12,670 nucleotides of DNA. It comes from JAFAGX01 sp035624085 (GTDB lineage Bacteria; Acidobacteriota; Terriglobia; Terriglobales; Acidobacteriaceae). Below, piece after piece: positions 1 through 5,757 of the stretch (the first letter of the stretch is position 1; each line of letters starts with the position of its first letter). The translations under genes were made by a program, and so were the position numbers. Under the pieces are notes generated by a model. The model saw nothing but the letters and a program-made list of their open reading frames with translations. It was not told where the DNA came from and did not search any database. Location: NCBI GenBank assembly GCA_035624085.1, contig DASPSE010000438.1, positions 1 through 12,670 on the forward strand, written 5' to 3'.

Positions 1-434
1 TTCTTTTTCTTCAGCCGCTTCTTAAGGACCTCAGGCGTGGCTTGCAGGTAGATCACCAGGTCGGGCGTGGGAAGCTGTTCGCGAAAGTGGTTGTAATAAC
101 GGTTGTAAGTGTCGAGCTCTTGGTCAGCGAGATTCAGGCAGGCGAAAAGCTTGTCTTTTTCGAAAATGAAATCCGCCACCACGGTTCGCTGCGAACGCGA
201 GCCAAGGTCCAGGTCTCGAAGCTGCTCAAAGCGGCGGATCAGGAAAGCAAATTGTGCCTGAAATCCCGCGCCGCGGTCGCCGTCGTAGAAAGCACGAAGA
301 AATGGATTGTCTTCGCTTTCCATGACGCGCTGCGCGTTCAGGCGATCCGCCAAAATCCGCGCCAGGGTGCTCTTGCCGACGCGTATGGGGCCTTCCACTG
401 CAATGTAACGGGGAAGCTCGAAGAGATTAGCCAT
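1..434 (-). CDS. Deoxynucleoside kinase, N-terminal part (cut by window edge)
   Basis: Deoxynucleoside kinase family (bacterial deoxyadenosine/deoxyguanosine kinase type), which phosphorylates deoxynucleosides in the cytosol for nucleotide salvage. I translated the frame from the ATG at 434: MANLFELPRYIAVEGPIRVG is followed by KST, giving a P-loop GPIRVGKST at about residues 15-23. Further on are ESEDNPFLRAFY (the catalytic Glu followed by the NPFL of the family), VADFIFEKDKLFA and PDLVIYLQATPEVL, all in the usual order and spacing. About 144 residues are present. The LID and C-terminal helices lie beyond the left edge. The usual second Gly of the P-loop (GPIGVGKS) is Arg here, which still fits GxxxxGK[ST]. 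The ribosome binding site is weak. Substrate preference cannot be read from this part. Confidence 0.88.
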   Translation of the reverse strand, partial: MANLFELPRYIAVEGPIRVGKSTLARILADRLNAQRVMESEDNPFLRAFYDGDRGAGFQAQFAFLIRRFEQLRDLDLGSRSQRTVVADFIFEKDKLFACLNLADQELDTYNRYYNHFREQLPTPDLVIYLQATPEVLKKRLKKK

Positions 435-514
435 GGGCTCAGGGAACGGCTGCTTCGGATGGCAGAATAGCGCGAGAGCGCGTGGTCCGCAATTGAGGAA
501 TAAGTAACCCCTTT

Positions 515-644
515 TCACCACGGAGACACGGAGGCGCAGAGAAACAAGAAAGCTGCTTCAGGCCGCGAAGGTCGCCACTTGTTTTTATGTGTCGGTGCCC
601 ATAATCTTGTTTGTTTTCTCCGTGGCTCCTTGTCTCCGTGGTGA
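515..644. repeat. Imperfect palindromic intergenic repeat (CCACGGAGACACGGAG type)
   Basis: Left arm 515-548 starts TCACCACGGAGACACGGAGG. Right arm 611-644, read on the minus strand, starts TCACCACGGAGACAAGGAGC. The arms agree at most of the first 30 positions and enclose about 62 bases. This is the layout of a short non-autonomous palindromic element. Related CACGGAGACACGGAG sequences are, to my knowledge, dispersed in many environmental bacterial genomes. It occupies most of the non-coding gap between the kinase and the deacetylase. No gene is visible in it. Confidence 0.8.
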
Positions 645-676
645 ATTCGGAAAACTCCATTTAGAATCGGCCCATC

Positions 677-1396
677 ATGTTTGGCTACATCGTTGCCGGC
701 GCAACGGCAGTAGCGGCTTCGGCTGCGGGCTATCAAACTATGTCCCCGACCGGCCAGTGGTATGGACGAACATTTGTCGGTCTGCCCGCCGGCTCCAAGA
801 AACTGGCGCTCACTTACGACGACGGACCAAATGATCCGCACACACGGAAGCTTTTGGAGGTTCTTGCCCGGCATAATGTGCGCGCGACTTTCTTCTTAGT
901 CGGCCGCTATGTCAGGAAGCGGCCGGATATCGCCCGGGAGCTGGTCAAGGCCGGACATGTTATTGGCAACCATACGTTTTCTCATCCCAATCTGATTTTT
1001 GCTTCGGCGCGACAGACAAGAATAGAGCTGGAACAATGCCAGCAGGCGCTCAATGATGCGGTCGGGGAACCTTCCCGGCTCTTTCGCCCGCCGTTCGGTG
1101 GACGGCGACCTGAAACGCTGCGCATCGCACGCCGCTTAGGGTTTGAGCCAATCATGTGGAGAGTCTCCGGCCACGACTGGAAAGGAAAGCCAGCGGAATA
1201 CATTGAACAAAAGGTTCGCGCTCGAGTCCGCGGTGGCGACGTGATCCTTCTCCACGATGGAGGACATGCGGCCTTCGGCGCCGATCGTTCACAAACAGTG
1301 ATCGCAACCAATCATTTGATTGCGCACTTCAAGTTAGAAGGCTACGAGTTTGTGACAATTCCTGAAATGGTTGGAAAAGCAGCTCTCCGCAGCTAG
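677..1396 (+). CDS. Polysaccharide deacetylase (carbohydrate esterase family 4, NodB domain)
   Basis: A metal-dependent deacetylase of N-acetylated sugars, probably acting on peptidoglycan or an exopolysaccharide outside the cytoplasmic membrane. All five NodB motifs are present: TYDDGPN with catalytic Asp48 and metal-binding Asp49; NHTFSHP with metal ligands His99 and His103; RPPFG at 137-141; W161 and the DW pair at 167-168; and LLHD with His193. The length (239 aa) is typical for a single-domain enzyme. Residues 4-22 are hydrophobic and Ala/Gly-rich and could be an uncleaved anchor or a weak signal peptide. The ATG at 677 begins just upstream of this segment, and no good Shine-Dalgarno is seen. 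It stands alone on its strand and converges on hemL, with 16 bases between the two stops. The exact polymer it acts on is not determined by the sequence. Confidence 0.93.
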   Translation: MFGYIVAGATAVAASAAGYQTMSPTGQWYGRTFVGLPAGSKKLALTYDDGPNDPHTRKLLEVLARHNVRATFFLVGRYVRKRPDIARELVKAGHVIGNHTFSHPNLIFASARQTRIELEQCQQALNDAVGEPSRLFRPPFGGRRPETLRIARRLGFEPIMWRVSGHDWKGKPAEYIEQKVRARVRGGDVILLHDGGHAAFGADRSQTVIATNHLIAHFKLEGYEFVTIPEMVGKAALRS

Positions 1397-1412
1397 TTCC
1401 GAGTTCCCAAGG

Positions 1413-2714
1413 TTAGACATGCACAAGCGCGAACGCCTGTTTCGCGATGGCGATGGTCTGCTGAACGTCATCCTCTGTATGAACCGCACTTAGAAAAGCA
1501 GCTTCGAATTGCGAAGGTGGAAGGTAGACACCGTTATCCAGCATGGAGCGGAAAAAGCGCCCGAATGCCTCTAGATCAGACTTGGCCGCCGAGTTCCAAT
1601 CGGTCACCGGACCGGGAGTGAAAAACCAAGTGAACATGGAACCCACGCGGTTGTAACAGATGGGCACGCCTGTCTCTTTCGCCACTGCTGCCACACCCAG
1701 CACAAGCTCCCCACTAAGTTTGTCCAAGCGCGGGTACATTTCCTTCTTGTGCTGGCGTAAGTAGCGTAGCGTTGCCAGGCCCGCGGCCATAGCCAGCGGA
1801 TTTCCCGAAAGCGTCCCAGCCTGGTACATGGGTCCGAGCGGGGCCACCAGATCCATGATCTCGGAAGGTCCGCCATACGCTCCCACAGGCAGGCCGCCGC
1901 CGATTATCTTTCCCATGGTGGTCAGATCAGGAGTGATTGTGTACAGCTCCTGAGCTCCGCCGAAGGCCAGCCGGAAGCCGGTCATCACCTCATCAAAGAT
2001 CAACACCGCCTTGTCGCGCTGCGTGATGGCGCGCAGTGCCTCCAAATATCCGCGAGCTGGGGGAACACAGCCCATATTTCCGACAACCGGTTCCACGATC
2101 ACGCAGGCGATCTGGTGTTTGAATTTCGTGAATGCTTTTTCCAGTGCATCGATGTCATTGAAGGGTAGCGCCAGTGTGAATTGCGTGAACTCCTCCGGCA
2201 CACCGGCAGATCCCGGAATCCCTAACGTGGCAACGCCCGAGCCTGCTTTCACCAACAGCGCATCGGCATGGCCGTGGTAGCAGCCTTCAAACTTCACAAT
2301 GTATTTGCGCTTGGTGTATGCCCGGGCCAGACGGATTGCCGACATCGTCGCTTCCGTGCCCGAGCTGACGAAGCGGACTTTTTGGATGTGCGGGAACGCC
2401 GACAGAACAATCTCAGCCAGCTCGGCTTCGTTGGGCGTGGAGGCGCCGAAGCTGGTGCCATCACGGGTTGCGCCTATGACAGCTTCCACCACGGCCGGCG
2501 CCGCGTGACCAAGAATGAGCGGTCCCCAAGAACCAACGTAGTCGATGTATTCATTACCATCAGCATCGAAGATGCGCGAGCCCTCGCCGCGCACGATGAA
2601 GGGAGCCTCGCCCCCGACTGAGCGGAATGCGCGTACCGGTGAGTTGACGCCGCCGGGTATCATCTGCTCGGCGCGTTTTTGCAGCTTGCGCGAAATCTCG
2701 ATTTTCCGGGCCAT
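1413..2714 (-). CDS. hemL: Glutamate-1-semialdehyde 2,1-aminomutase
   Basis: A PLP enzyme of the C5 pathway that converts glutamate-1-semialdehyde to 5-aminolevulinate for haem and cobalamin synthesis in the cytosol. Its 433 aa are the normal length. Hallmarks are PGGVNSPVRAF near the N-terminus (20-30), SSGTEA (117-122) for PLP phosphate binding, GCYHGHAD (145-151), the gating-lid stretch GSGVATLGIPGSAGVP, DEVMTGFR (241-248) with the PLP-ring Asp241, and TTMGKIIGGGLPVGAYGG with the Schiff-base Lys269. The start at 2714 is supported by a strong TGAGGAGG at 2719-2726. It is a standalone gene here, with no other haem gene in the window. A second, divergent HemL-type enzyme is encoded at 7129-8469, and this copy keeps the canonical lid and is the likely true GSA aminomutase. 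Confidence 0.97.
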   Translation of the reverse strand: MARKIEISRKLQKRAEQMIPGGVNSPVRAFRSVGGEAPFIVRGEGSRIFDADGNEYIDYVGSWGPLILGHAAPAVVEAVIGATRDGTSFGASTPNEAELAEIVLSAFPHIQKVRFVSSGTEATMSAIRLARAYTKRKYIVKFEGCYHGHADALLVKAGSGVATLGIPGSAGVPEEFTQFTLALPFNDIDALEKAFTKFKHQIACVIVEPVVGNMGCVPPARGYLEALRAITQRDKAVLIFDEVMTGFRLAFGGAQELYTITPDLTTMGKIIGGGLPVGAYGGPSEIMDLVAPLGPMYQAGTLSGNPLAMAAGLATLRYLRQHKKEMYPRLDKLSGELVLGVAAVAKETGVPICYNRVGSMFTWFFTPGPVTDWNSAAKSDLEAFGRFFRSMLDNGVYLPPSQFEAAFLSAVHTEDDVQQTIAIAKQAFALVHV

Positions 2715-2754
2715 GGCGCCTCCTCAGAACAGCTTGTAAACATGGTAACAGCGC

Positions 2755-2784
2755 AGAATAGAGCCGCAGCGCGAGCGATCACAA
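2755..2784 (-). promoter_or_regulatory. Candidate hemL promoter
   Basis: On the minus strand TTGTGA (2784-2779) and TATTCT (2760-2755) are 18 bases apart, each matching four of six consensus positions. They would start transcription about 35 bases before the hemL ATG. The match is modest, and chance occurrence is quite possible. Confidence 0.3.
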
Positions 2785-3022
2785 GGGAATGTGACGGGAA
2801 CGGGAGGACCGAAGCAGGTGCATTCCCACATCTGGATTGACGACGCGAACCTGCTTAGTCATCGCAGTTTTACAGGAAATTTACAATCCAGCAATAAGAC
2901 TGAAACATCCTCCCGCTACTCTGGCTGCAGTACACGCCCTTCTAACCGGGAGGGTTTTGCAGGACGGCCTCGGGGGGCTCCGGGCCGTCCTAATTTATTC
3001 CCCACCTCCCAACCCCTGGCCT
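2785..3022. other. Non-coding stretch with inverted repeats
   Basis: No ORF here has a ribosome binding site or recognisable motifs. Three inverted repeats are visible: AAGCAGGT (2812-2819) with ACCTGCTT (2849-2856); CCTCCCG (2909-2915) with CGGGAGG (2947-2953); and the strong stem at 2961-2991. Together with the hemL promoter region this fills the roughly 300-base gap between hemL and the repressor gene. Both genes are on the minus strand, so it is the repressor 3' end plus the hemL leader. Confidence 0.5.
2961..2991 (-). terminator. Stem-loop downstream of the repressor gene, possible terminator
   Basis: AGGACGGCC (2961-2969) pairs with GGCCGTCCT (2983-2991), extended by one G-U pair, around an 11-base loop. 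It lies 31 bases past the repressor stop codon. The minus-strand bases after the stem are TGCAAAACC, with no T-tract, so intrinsic termination is doubtful. It may instead stabilise the transcript end. Confidence 0.4.
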
Positions 3023-3310
3023 TTACTTGAGGTAAGCCCGCACAAGACTGATGAGGTCTTCTGTCAATTCCTCAGGGGATTCGGAACTGCGGTTCGGATG
3101 AGTGATGTGCAGCCGTATATGGTCTTCCAGAATCTCCGCCATCAGGCTGTTCACACCACCGCGAATCGCCGCGAGCAGCATCAGGATGTCGGCACACTCA
3201 TCGCCTTCGGTGACCGATCGCTCCACCGCGTCTATTTGTCCTCCGAGCCGCTTAATGCGGGAAAGCAGCTTTTGTTTTTCTTTGGAGATTCCCGGGAGCG
3301 TGCCTTTCAT
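3023..3310 (-). CDS. CsoR/RcnR/FrmR-family (DUF156) transcriptional repressor
   Basis: A small all-helical DNA-binding repressor that releases its operator on binding a metal ion (Cu, Ni/Co) or formaldehyde. It has 95 aa, normal for the family. The signature runs KQKLLSRIKRLGGQIDAVER (12-31), then Cys39 in GDECADIL, AAIRGGVNSLMAE (47-59) and EDHIRLHITH (62-71). Candidate ligands are Cys39, His64, His68 and His71, which match RcnR Cys35/His60/His64/His67. The RcnR N-terminal His is missing, and the second Cys of copper-type CsoR is replaced by His68. This argues against copper and leaves Ni/Co or an FrmR-like aldehyde response. The ATG at 3310 is the first in frame, with only a weak AGAG ahead. 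The upstream region holds a matching operator, so the gene is probably autoregulated. No efflux pump, chaperone or aldehyde dehydrogenase lies beside it. Confidence 0.9.
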   Translation of the reverse strand: MKGTLPGISKEKQKLLSRIKRLGGQIDAVERSVTEGDECADILMLLAAIRGGVNSLMAEILEDHIRLHITHPNRSSESPEELTEDLISLVRAYLK

Positions 3311-3336
3311 TTGTTCTCTTTTTCCAAAGTTTTTGG

Positions 3337-3365
3337 TTGACAGATACCGTAGGGGGGTATTATAT
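3337..3365 (+). promoter_or_regulatory. Strong rightward sigma-70-type promoter
   Basis: TTGACA (3337-3342), a 17-base spacer and TTATAT (3360-3365) make a near-consensus promoter. The G-tract operator sits exactly in the spacer, so repressor binding would block polymerase. Transcription would start near 3372 and run to the right. The first convincing reading frame downstream begins only at 3687. Confidence 0.7.
3344..3360. promoter_or_regulatory. Candidate operator of the CsoR/RcnR-family repressor
   Basis: ATACCGTAGGGGGGTAT has an ATACC/GGTAT inverted repeat around a G-tract. This is the known form of operators for this family (an A/T-rich palindrome flanking a G or C run). It lies 34 bases upstream of the repressor start, between two opposed promoters. 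Confidence 0.75.
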
Positions 3366-3388
3366 GGAAGCCGAGGCGGGAAAGCCAG
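3359..3388 (-). promoter_or_regulatory. Leftward promoter of the repressor gene
   Basis: A perfect TATAAT lies on the minus strand at 3364-3359, with a poor -35 (CTGGCT, 3388-3383) 18 bases away. The expected start point falls inside the operator at 3344-3360, giving a 5' leader of roughly 43 bases before the repressor ATG. The arrangement predicts autorepression. Confidence 0.55.
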
Positions 3389-3591
3389 AGGTTTCGCCCG
3401 ACATTAGCCAAAGGACGTATGAAAAGCAGCAAAGGGTACGAGCCTCCGGGAACGTTCGCCGGCTTCCCGGCATAGAAAAAACAGTTAGGTGTCCCGATAA
3501 GCCTCTGTCTCCCGCCTGTCGACCTCACCTCCGCTTCTTCTGCTGCGAAAATGCCCGAAGAACGCAAAGGGGGTCGAGGCTCCGCAAGCGC
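3372..3591 (+). other. Long 5' leader or non-coding stretch, no recognised gene
   Basis: About 220 bases downstream of the strong rightward promoter. A 78-codon frame opens with an ATG at 3364, inside the promoter -10 box. It has no ribosome binding site and a basic, low-complexity product, so I do not call it a gene. A hairpin is visible: CCGGGAA (3446-3452) with TTCCCGG (3464-3470) and an 11-base loop. I could not match the stretch to a riboswitch class I know. Confidence 0.4.
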
Positions 3592-3630
3592 TTATGAAAG
3601 TTTTATGAACTTTTCATCTCGTTTTTATCA
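3592..3630. promoter_or_regulatory. Tandem direct repeats with 11-bp period
   Basis: TTATGAA occurs at 3592-3598 and again at 3603-3609, exactly 11 bases apart. Degraded copies follow on the same phase: TCATCTC at 3614 and TTATCAG at 3625. Repeats of about 7 bases every 11 are how OmpR/PhoB-type response regulators bind head-to-tail dimers. The array ends about 40 bases before the ribosome binding site of the small protein at 3687. The bound factor is unknown. Confidence 0.5.
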
Positions 3631-3670
3631 GCACGGGTATCCAATCAGACTGGGCGATCGATATCGAAAG

Positions 3671-3678
3671 AAAGGAGG
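3671..3678 (+). promoter_or_regulatory. Strong ribosome binding site with two overlapping start choices
   Basis: AAAGGAGG is one of the best Shine-Dalgarno sequences in the window. Eight bases further is the GTG at 3687, which opens the 96-codon frame. Six bases further is an ATG at 3685 in another frame, which gives only MWLA before a TGA at 3697-3699. That TGA overlaps an in-frame ATG (3696) of the 96-codon protein. Confidence 0.75.
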
Positions 3679-3686
3679 CGAACAAT

Positions 3687-3977
3687 GTGGCTTGCATGAC
3701 CATATTTGCGCAACCAACCGCGATGGCGACGACGCAGCTCGCGCGCCGCATCTGCTTCCAGGATTCCCCGGCGGAACTGATAGAGCAGATTGTGGAACGC
3801 CCGCAGCTCAGCATGAACTGGGTCGTGGTCACCGAGGAAAACGGCAAGCGGCAGCTTCGTATGCGCTGGACCGTCGGCAACAACACGGGGCTGAGCAGGG
3901 TTTGTGAACAGCCTGCGCCGCGGTTCATGAACAAGCTATCCACCAGTGAAATCCGCGCGGCGGTTAACTGTAGTTAA
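3687..3977 (+). CDS. Small hypothetical protein, unrecognised
   Basis: A 96-aa protein that I do not recognise. Coding is supported by AAAGGAGG at ideal spacing from the GTG at 3687. The alternative is the ATG at 3696 (93 aa), which might be coupled to a four-codon frame ending there. The N-terminus (MACMTIFAQPTAMATTQLAR) is not a clear signal peptide. The middle, NWVVVTEENGKRQLRMRWTV, looks like a pair of beta strands with a turn, preceded by an acidic helix (PAELIEQIVERPQ). Three cysteines (3, 23, 72) are scattered, and a fourth, Cys95, is next to last. It lies between the repressor-controlled rightward promoter and the porin on the same strand, so it could be the regulated gene. The tandem repeat array just upstream suggests separate control as well. 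No function is proposed. Confidence 0.65.
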   Translation: MACMTIFAQPTAMATTQLARRICFQDSPAELIEQIVERPQLSMNWVVVTEENGKRQLRMRWTVGNNTGLSRVCEQPAPRFMNKLSTSEIRAAVNCS

Positions 3978-3993
3978 TATTATATTGTATACT
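3964..3993 (+). promoter_or_regulatory. Candidate promoter for the porin transcript
   Basis: TTAACT (3964-3969) and TATACT (3988-3993) are 18 bases apart in the most AT-rich stretch of the window (about 3964-3994). The -10 matches five of six positions and is preceded by TG. It overlaps the last codons of the small protein and would start transcription near 4000, at the base of a strong hairpin. Confidence 0.5.
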
Positions 3994-3998
3994 TGCGT

Positions 3999-4227
3999 TA
4001 ACTACGGCAAGATGCCGTGGTTATGTACCTCCGGGCAGCCCTGGTCGTAACACTCTATTAACCGAGCCGGCGTAGGCTCGGGGTGACAGCATCGAAAGGC
4101 AGCCCGGCTGGAAGACGCGCGGGAGCGAGCGAATCACAATGGGTCGTGATCGAAGTCACGGCCAAGCGTGACAACTGGAGTTGACCGGAGCTGTGCTCCT
4201 TGCCTACGCTGCAAGGTGGAATTGAAA
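3999..4227 (+). other. Structured 5' leader of the porin gene, possible cis-regulatory RNA
   Basis: Several stems follow one another in about 230 untranslated bases. TAACTACGGCA (3999-4009) pairs with TGCCGTGGTTA (4013-4023): 11 pairs and a 3-base loop. CCGAGCC (4062-4068) pairs with GGCTCGG (4075-4081). GGTCGTGA (4142-4149) pairs with TCACGGCC (4156-4163). GGAGC/GCTCC follows near 4187-4199. An eight-base word GGCAGCCC is repeated at 4034 and 4098. I could not assign it to a riboswitch family. It is too structured to dismiss, but a long frame (from GTG 4168) also overlaps its last 60 bases. Confidence 0.4.
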
Positions 4228-5754
4228 TTGAAATTCATTTTCATAATTCGAGAGTTGCTTGGCGGAGTGAGGAATCTCGGCCAACCGAGGATCATACCGG
4301 CGATCCTCGTTCTGCTGGCCAGTGCCGCCATGGCGGCTACGCAGGAGTCAAATCCCCAGTCTGTAAACGCAGTTACACCTTCCCCGAGCACACAAACGCC
4401 GCCGAGCCCGACTGAGCCAAAGGACAAACCCGCCGACCCGCCCGCTGAGACTTCCGATGATTCAGTGGAGACCATGCTTCCACATCTCTCGGACACGCGT
4501 TTCTGGCTCTCCGGGCAGGCCAATATCATTTTTCAAGCGCATCCGGCGTTTCACGCGCTGTACAGCGGCAAGAATAGTTTCGGTCCGAACTTTGAGCACG
4601 CCACATCTCGCATATTTACCCTGTATACCGGGGTGCGGTTGAATAACTCGACCGAACTGCTGGTCGATGTCGAAGACGCCAGCGGCTTCGGCATGAGCAA
4701 CTCCCTCGGGCTGGCGGGCTATACGAACCTCGATGTAGTCCGTATTCCGGGTGAAGGGTCGCCGTTAAGCACGGCGCCCTATCTTGCCCGCGGAATGATC
4801 CACAAGGTGTTCGCCTTGAGTAAGGATAAAGTCGAGAACGAGCGTAATCCGTTCTCGCTTTTCGACGAACTTCCTCGGCGCAGGTTGGAAGTCCGTTTGG
4901 GAAAATTTGATCTAGTGGACTTCTTCGACCAGAACTCGGTGGGCTCAGACACTCACTTCCAATTCATGAATTGGACACTCGATGCTAATGGCGCTTATGA
5001 CTATGCGGCCGATACCCGCGGCTATACGGTTGGCGCCACAGCGGAATACGAAGATCGCAACTGGGGTTTTCGCTTCGCCGAAGCTCTTATGCCGAGGATC
5101 GCCAACGGAATCGATCTTGTGTACAAGCCCTGGCAGGGGGTGCATGCGGAGAACTGGGAATACGAATTGCGTCATGGGTTCATCCCTAAGAAAGCAGGGG
5201 TTCTGCGCCTGTTGGCTTATACGAATTACGCAAACATGGGAATTTACGAACAAGCCATAGCCCAGTTTGAAGAGCATCTTGTTTCAACGCCTGAAATCAC
5301 CAATCATCCCTGGCACGTCACTCGGAAATACGGTTTCGGGATCAACGTGGAGCAAAATCTGGCGCGCAACCTTACCGCCTTCGGCCGTTTTGGGTGGAAC
5401 AACGACAAAACCGAATCGTTTGCTTATACCGAGGTGGGACGAACTTTCGCAGGCGGGTTAGGCGCCAACGGCGCAATGTGGCATCGCCACCATGATCGCG
5501 CCGGTGTGGCTTTCGTTACCAACGCGATCTCCAAGGCTCATCAGACGTACCTCGCCGATGGAGGCTATGGTTTCCTGCTTGGCGATGGGCGTCTGAACTA
5601 CGGCCGCGAGAATATTGTCGAAGCCTACTACACTGCGCACGCCTGGCGTGGGATCTATTTCGGTCCGGACCTGCAGCACATCAACAATCCCGGCTACAAC
5701 CGCGATCGTGGACCGGTGCTGGTTGCCGGCTTCCGCCTGCACGTGGAATTCTGA
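4228..5754 (+). CDS. Carbohydrate-selective porin, OprB family
   Basis: An outer-membrane beta-barrel porin, by family likely for uptake of sugars or other small solutes. The C-terminal part carries the family signature around NPGYNRDRGPV and closes with a strand ending in Phe (GFRLHVEF), as barrels do. Before it lies a glycine/aromatic-rich series of amphipathic strands. A signal peptide is clear (IIPAILVLLASAAMA, then ATQ), followed by a Pro/Thr/Ser-rich linker (about 35 residues) and the barrel. The start is uncertain. TTG 4228 has AAGGTGG eight bases ahead (508 aa). GTG 4267 gives a classical 23-residue signal peptide but a poor ribosome site (495 aa). GTG 4168 has no ribosome site. The gene has its own promoter candidate and a structured leader, and converges on the PilZ gene with 3 bases between stops. 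The substrate is unknown. Confidence 0.88.
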   Translation: MKFIFIIRELLGGVRNLGQPRIIPAILVLLASAAMAATQESNPQSVNAVTPSPSTQTPPSPTEPKDKPADPPAETSDDSVETMLPHLSDTRFWLSGQANIIFQAHPAFHALYSGKNSFGPNFEHATSRIFTLYTGVRLNNSTELLVDVEDASGFGMSNSLGLAGYTNLDVVRIPGEGSPLSTAPYLARGMIHKVFALSKDKVENERNPFSLFDELPRRRLEVRLGKFDLVDFFDQNSVGSDTHFQFMNWTLDANGAYDYAADTRGYTVGATAEYEDRNWGFRFAEALMPRIANGIDLVYKPWQGVHAENWEYELRHGFIPKKAGVLRLLAYTNYANMGIYEQAIAQFEEHLVSTPEITNHPWHVTRKYGFGINVEQNLARNLTAFGRFGWNNDKTESFAYTEVGRTFAGGLGANGAMWHRHHDRAGVAFVTNAISKAHQTYLADGGYGFLLGDGRLNYGRENIVEAYYTAHAWRGIYFGPDLQHINNPGYNRDRGPVLVAGFRLHVEF

Positions 5755-5757
5755 TTA

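Noticed and set aside
42..470. Plus-strand 142-aa ORF
   Set aside because: Shadow of the deoxynucleoside kinase on the opposite strand.
2878..2916. Minus-strand 12-codon frame MFQSYCWIVNFL after CGGGAGG
   Set aside because: A good GGAGG directly abuts the ATG with no spacing, and there is no link to a downstream attenuator. Probably chance.
3307..3567. Minus-strand 86-aa ORF upstream of the repressor
   Set aside because: It spans the operator and divergent promoters. No ribosome site or recognisable domain.
3337..3597. Plus-strand frame with ATG at 3364 downstream of the strong promoter
   Set aside because: The ATG lies inside the -10 box, so it would not be transcribed, and there is no ribosome site or family motif.
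4001..4160. Known riboswitch classes (cobalamin, glycine, c-di-GMP-I, NiCo) for the porin leader
   Set aside because: None of the conserved core words that I know of these classes is present. Left as an unassigned structured leader.
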